Positions 5,452 through 5,537 of a stretch of DNA of 5,537 nt are shown here, one piece after another (the first letter of the stretch is position 1; every line of letters starts with the position of its first letter). The translations under genes were made by a program, and so were the position numbers. The notes under the pieces are model-generated. The model did not search any database. It was not told the origin of the DNA and saw only the letters and a program-made list of their open reading frames with translations. The stretch spans positions 1 to 5,537 of the forward strand of contig PETS01000058.1 in assembly GCA_002781265.1 (NCBI GenBank), given 5' to 3'. This stretch comes from Candidatus Falkowbacteria bacterium CG02_land_8_20_14_3_00_36_14. GTDB lineage: Bacteria > Patescibacteriota > Patescibacteriia > Patescibacteriales > UM-FILTER-36-11.

Positions 5452-5537
5452 GTCCCGCCGAAAATCCCGCCCCGAATTTCGCCAAAACAAAAAGAGGAGC
5501 AAATGGAAAATTCCTCCCCAAACCCCTCCTTTTCCAT
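5452..5537 (-). repeat. Right terminal inverted repeat, 86 bp
   Basis: This is the exact inverted partner of 4-89. The window stops inside or at its outer edge: if it mirrors the left copy fully, the next three bases beyond 5537 should be TTG, completing the outer hairpin. On the minus strand it opens with ATG and stays open for translation into the control region. That reading frame is a consequence of the repeat and has no protein-like character (Gly/Phe/Ile-rich), so I do not treat it as a gene. Confidence 0.97.
5500..5537 (+). other. Hairpin at outer end of right repeat (window-truncated)
   Basis: This is the mirror of the left outer hairpin. CAAATGGAAAA at 5500-5510 faces TTTTCCAT at 5530-5537, leaving an 8-bp visible stem. 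The missing TTG would lie just outside the window. The G-rich mirror loop is on the minus strand here. Confidence 0.65.

Larger units (their letters stand above)
1..5537. mobile_element. Candidate composite element: type III R-M/Shedu operon between 86-bp inverted repeats
   Basis: A single minus-strand operon is enclosed by two perfect inverted copies of an 86-bp sequence. The repeats and cargo are fitted closely: the last stop codon overlaps the left repeat by one base, and the first promoter starts two bases inside the right repeat. No transposase or integrase is encoded, so if the element moves it must be mobilised in trans. Restriction-modification cassettes bounded by inverted repeats are known in bacteria, but I do not recognise this repeat as a named family. 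Target-site duplications cannot be examined because the window ends at or within the repeats. An equally possible reading is a metagenome contig that stops at both ends in copies of a multicopy genomic repeat. Confidence 0.5.

Noticed and set aside
5355..5537. 60-codon minus-strand ORF running from the right inverted repeat to the repressor start
   Set aside because: Its first two-thirds are just the repeat and AT-rich promoter DNA translated; composition is not protein-like, and the best promoter lies inside it. Only the last 19 codons are kept, as a low-confidence leader.

Overview
The window holds a compact, AT-rich defence cassette bracketed by a long inverted repeat. All four genes lie on the minus strand, so transcription runs from the right end to the left. 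In that order they are: a small Xre/Cro-type repressor (5148-5354), a type III-like adenine methyltransferase Mod (3478-5145), a type III-like Res helicase-nuclease (1121-3475), and a Shedu/DUF4263 PD-(D/E)XK nuclease (89-1117). The three junctions are 2, 2 and 3 bases wide, so this is almost certainly one operon. No tRNA, rRNA, CRISPR array, transposase or recombinase was found.

The ends are the most striking part. Bases 4-89 are a perfect 86-bp inverted copy of 5452-5537. The repeat is 50% G+C by count, while hand-sampled stretches of the genes give about 29% (mod), 32% (res) and 39% (Shedu gene). The cargo fits very tightly: the TAG stop of the last gene begins inside the left repeat, and the -35 box of the best promoter lies two bases inside the right repeat. 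Each repeat carries an outer hairpin with a G-rich mirror-symmetric loop. This looks like a non-autonomous, MITE- or REP-like mobile cassette, or an operon captured between two inverted copies of a dispersed repeat.

The 97-bp control region (5355-5451) holds a good sigma70-type promoter (TTGAAA, 17 bp, TATATT). An imperfect 14-bp inverted repeat overlaps its -10 and start region and is a likely operator for the Xre protein. Such control resembles the C-proteins of restriction-modification operons, which delay nuclease expression until the DNA is methylated. The predicted transcription start falls on the A of an ATG that opens a 19-codon leader ORF, whose stop directly abuts the repressor ATG. 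None of the four genes has a well-placed Shine-Dalgarno sequence. The junctions read TAA-TT-ATG or TAA-ATT-ATG, which suggests translational coupling.

The likely function is anti-phage restriction: Mod marks the host, Mod and Res cut unmarked DNA after ATP-dependent translocation, and the Shedu-like nuclease adds a second effector. The host is a bacterium of unknown lineage using a code in which TAA and TAG are stops. The low G+C, missing Shine-Dalgarno sites and dispersed-looking G-rich repeat would suit a Patescibacteria/CPR metagenome contig, but that is only a guess.
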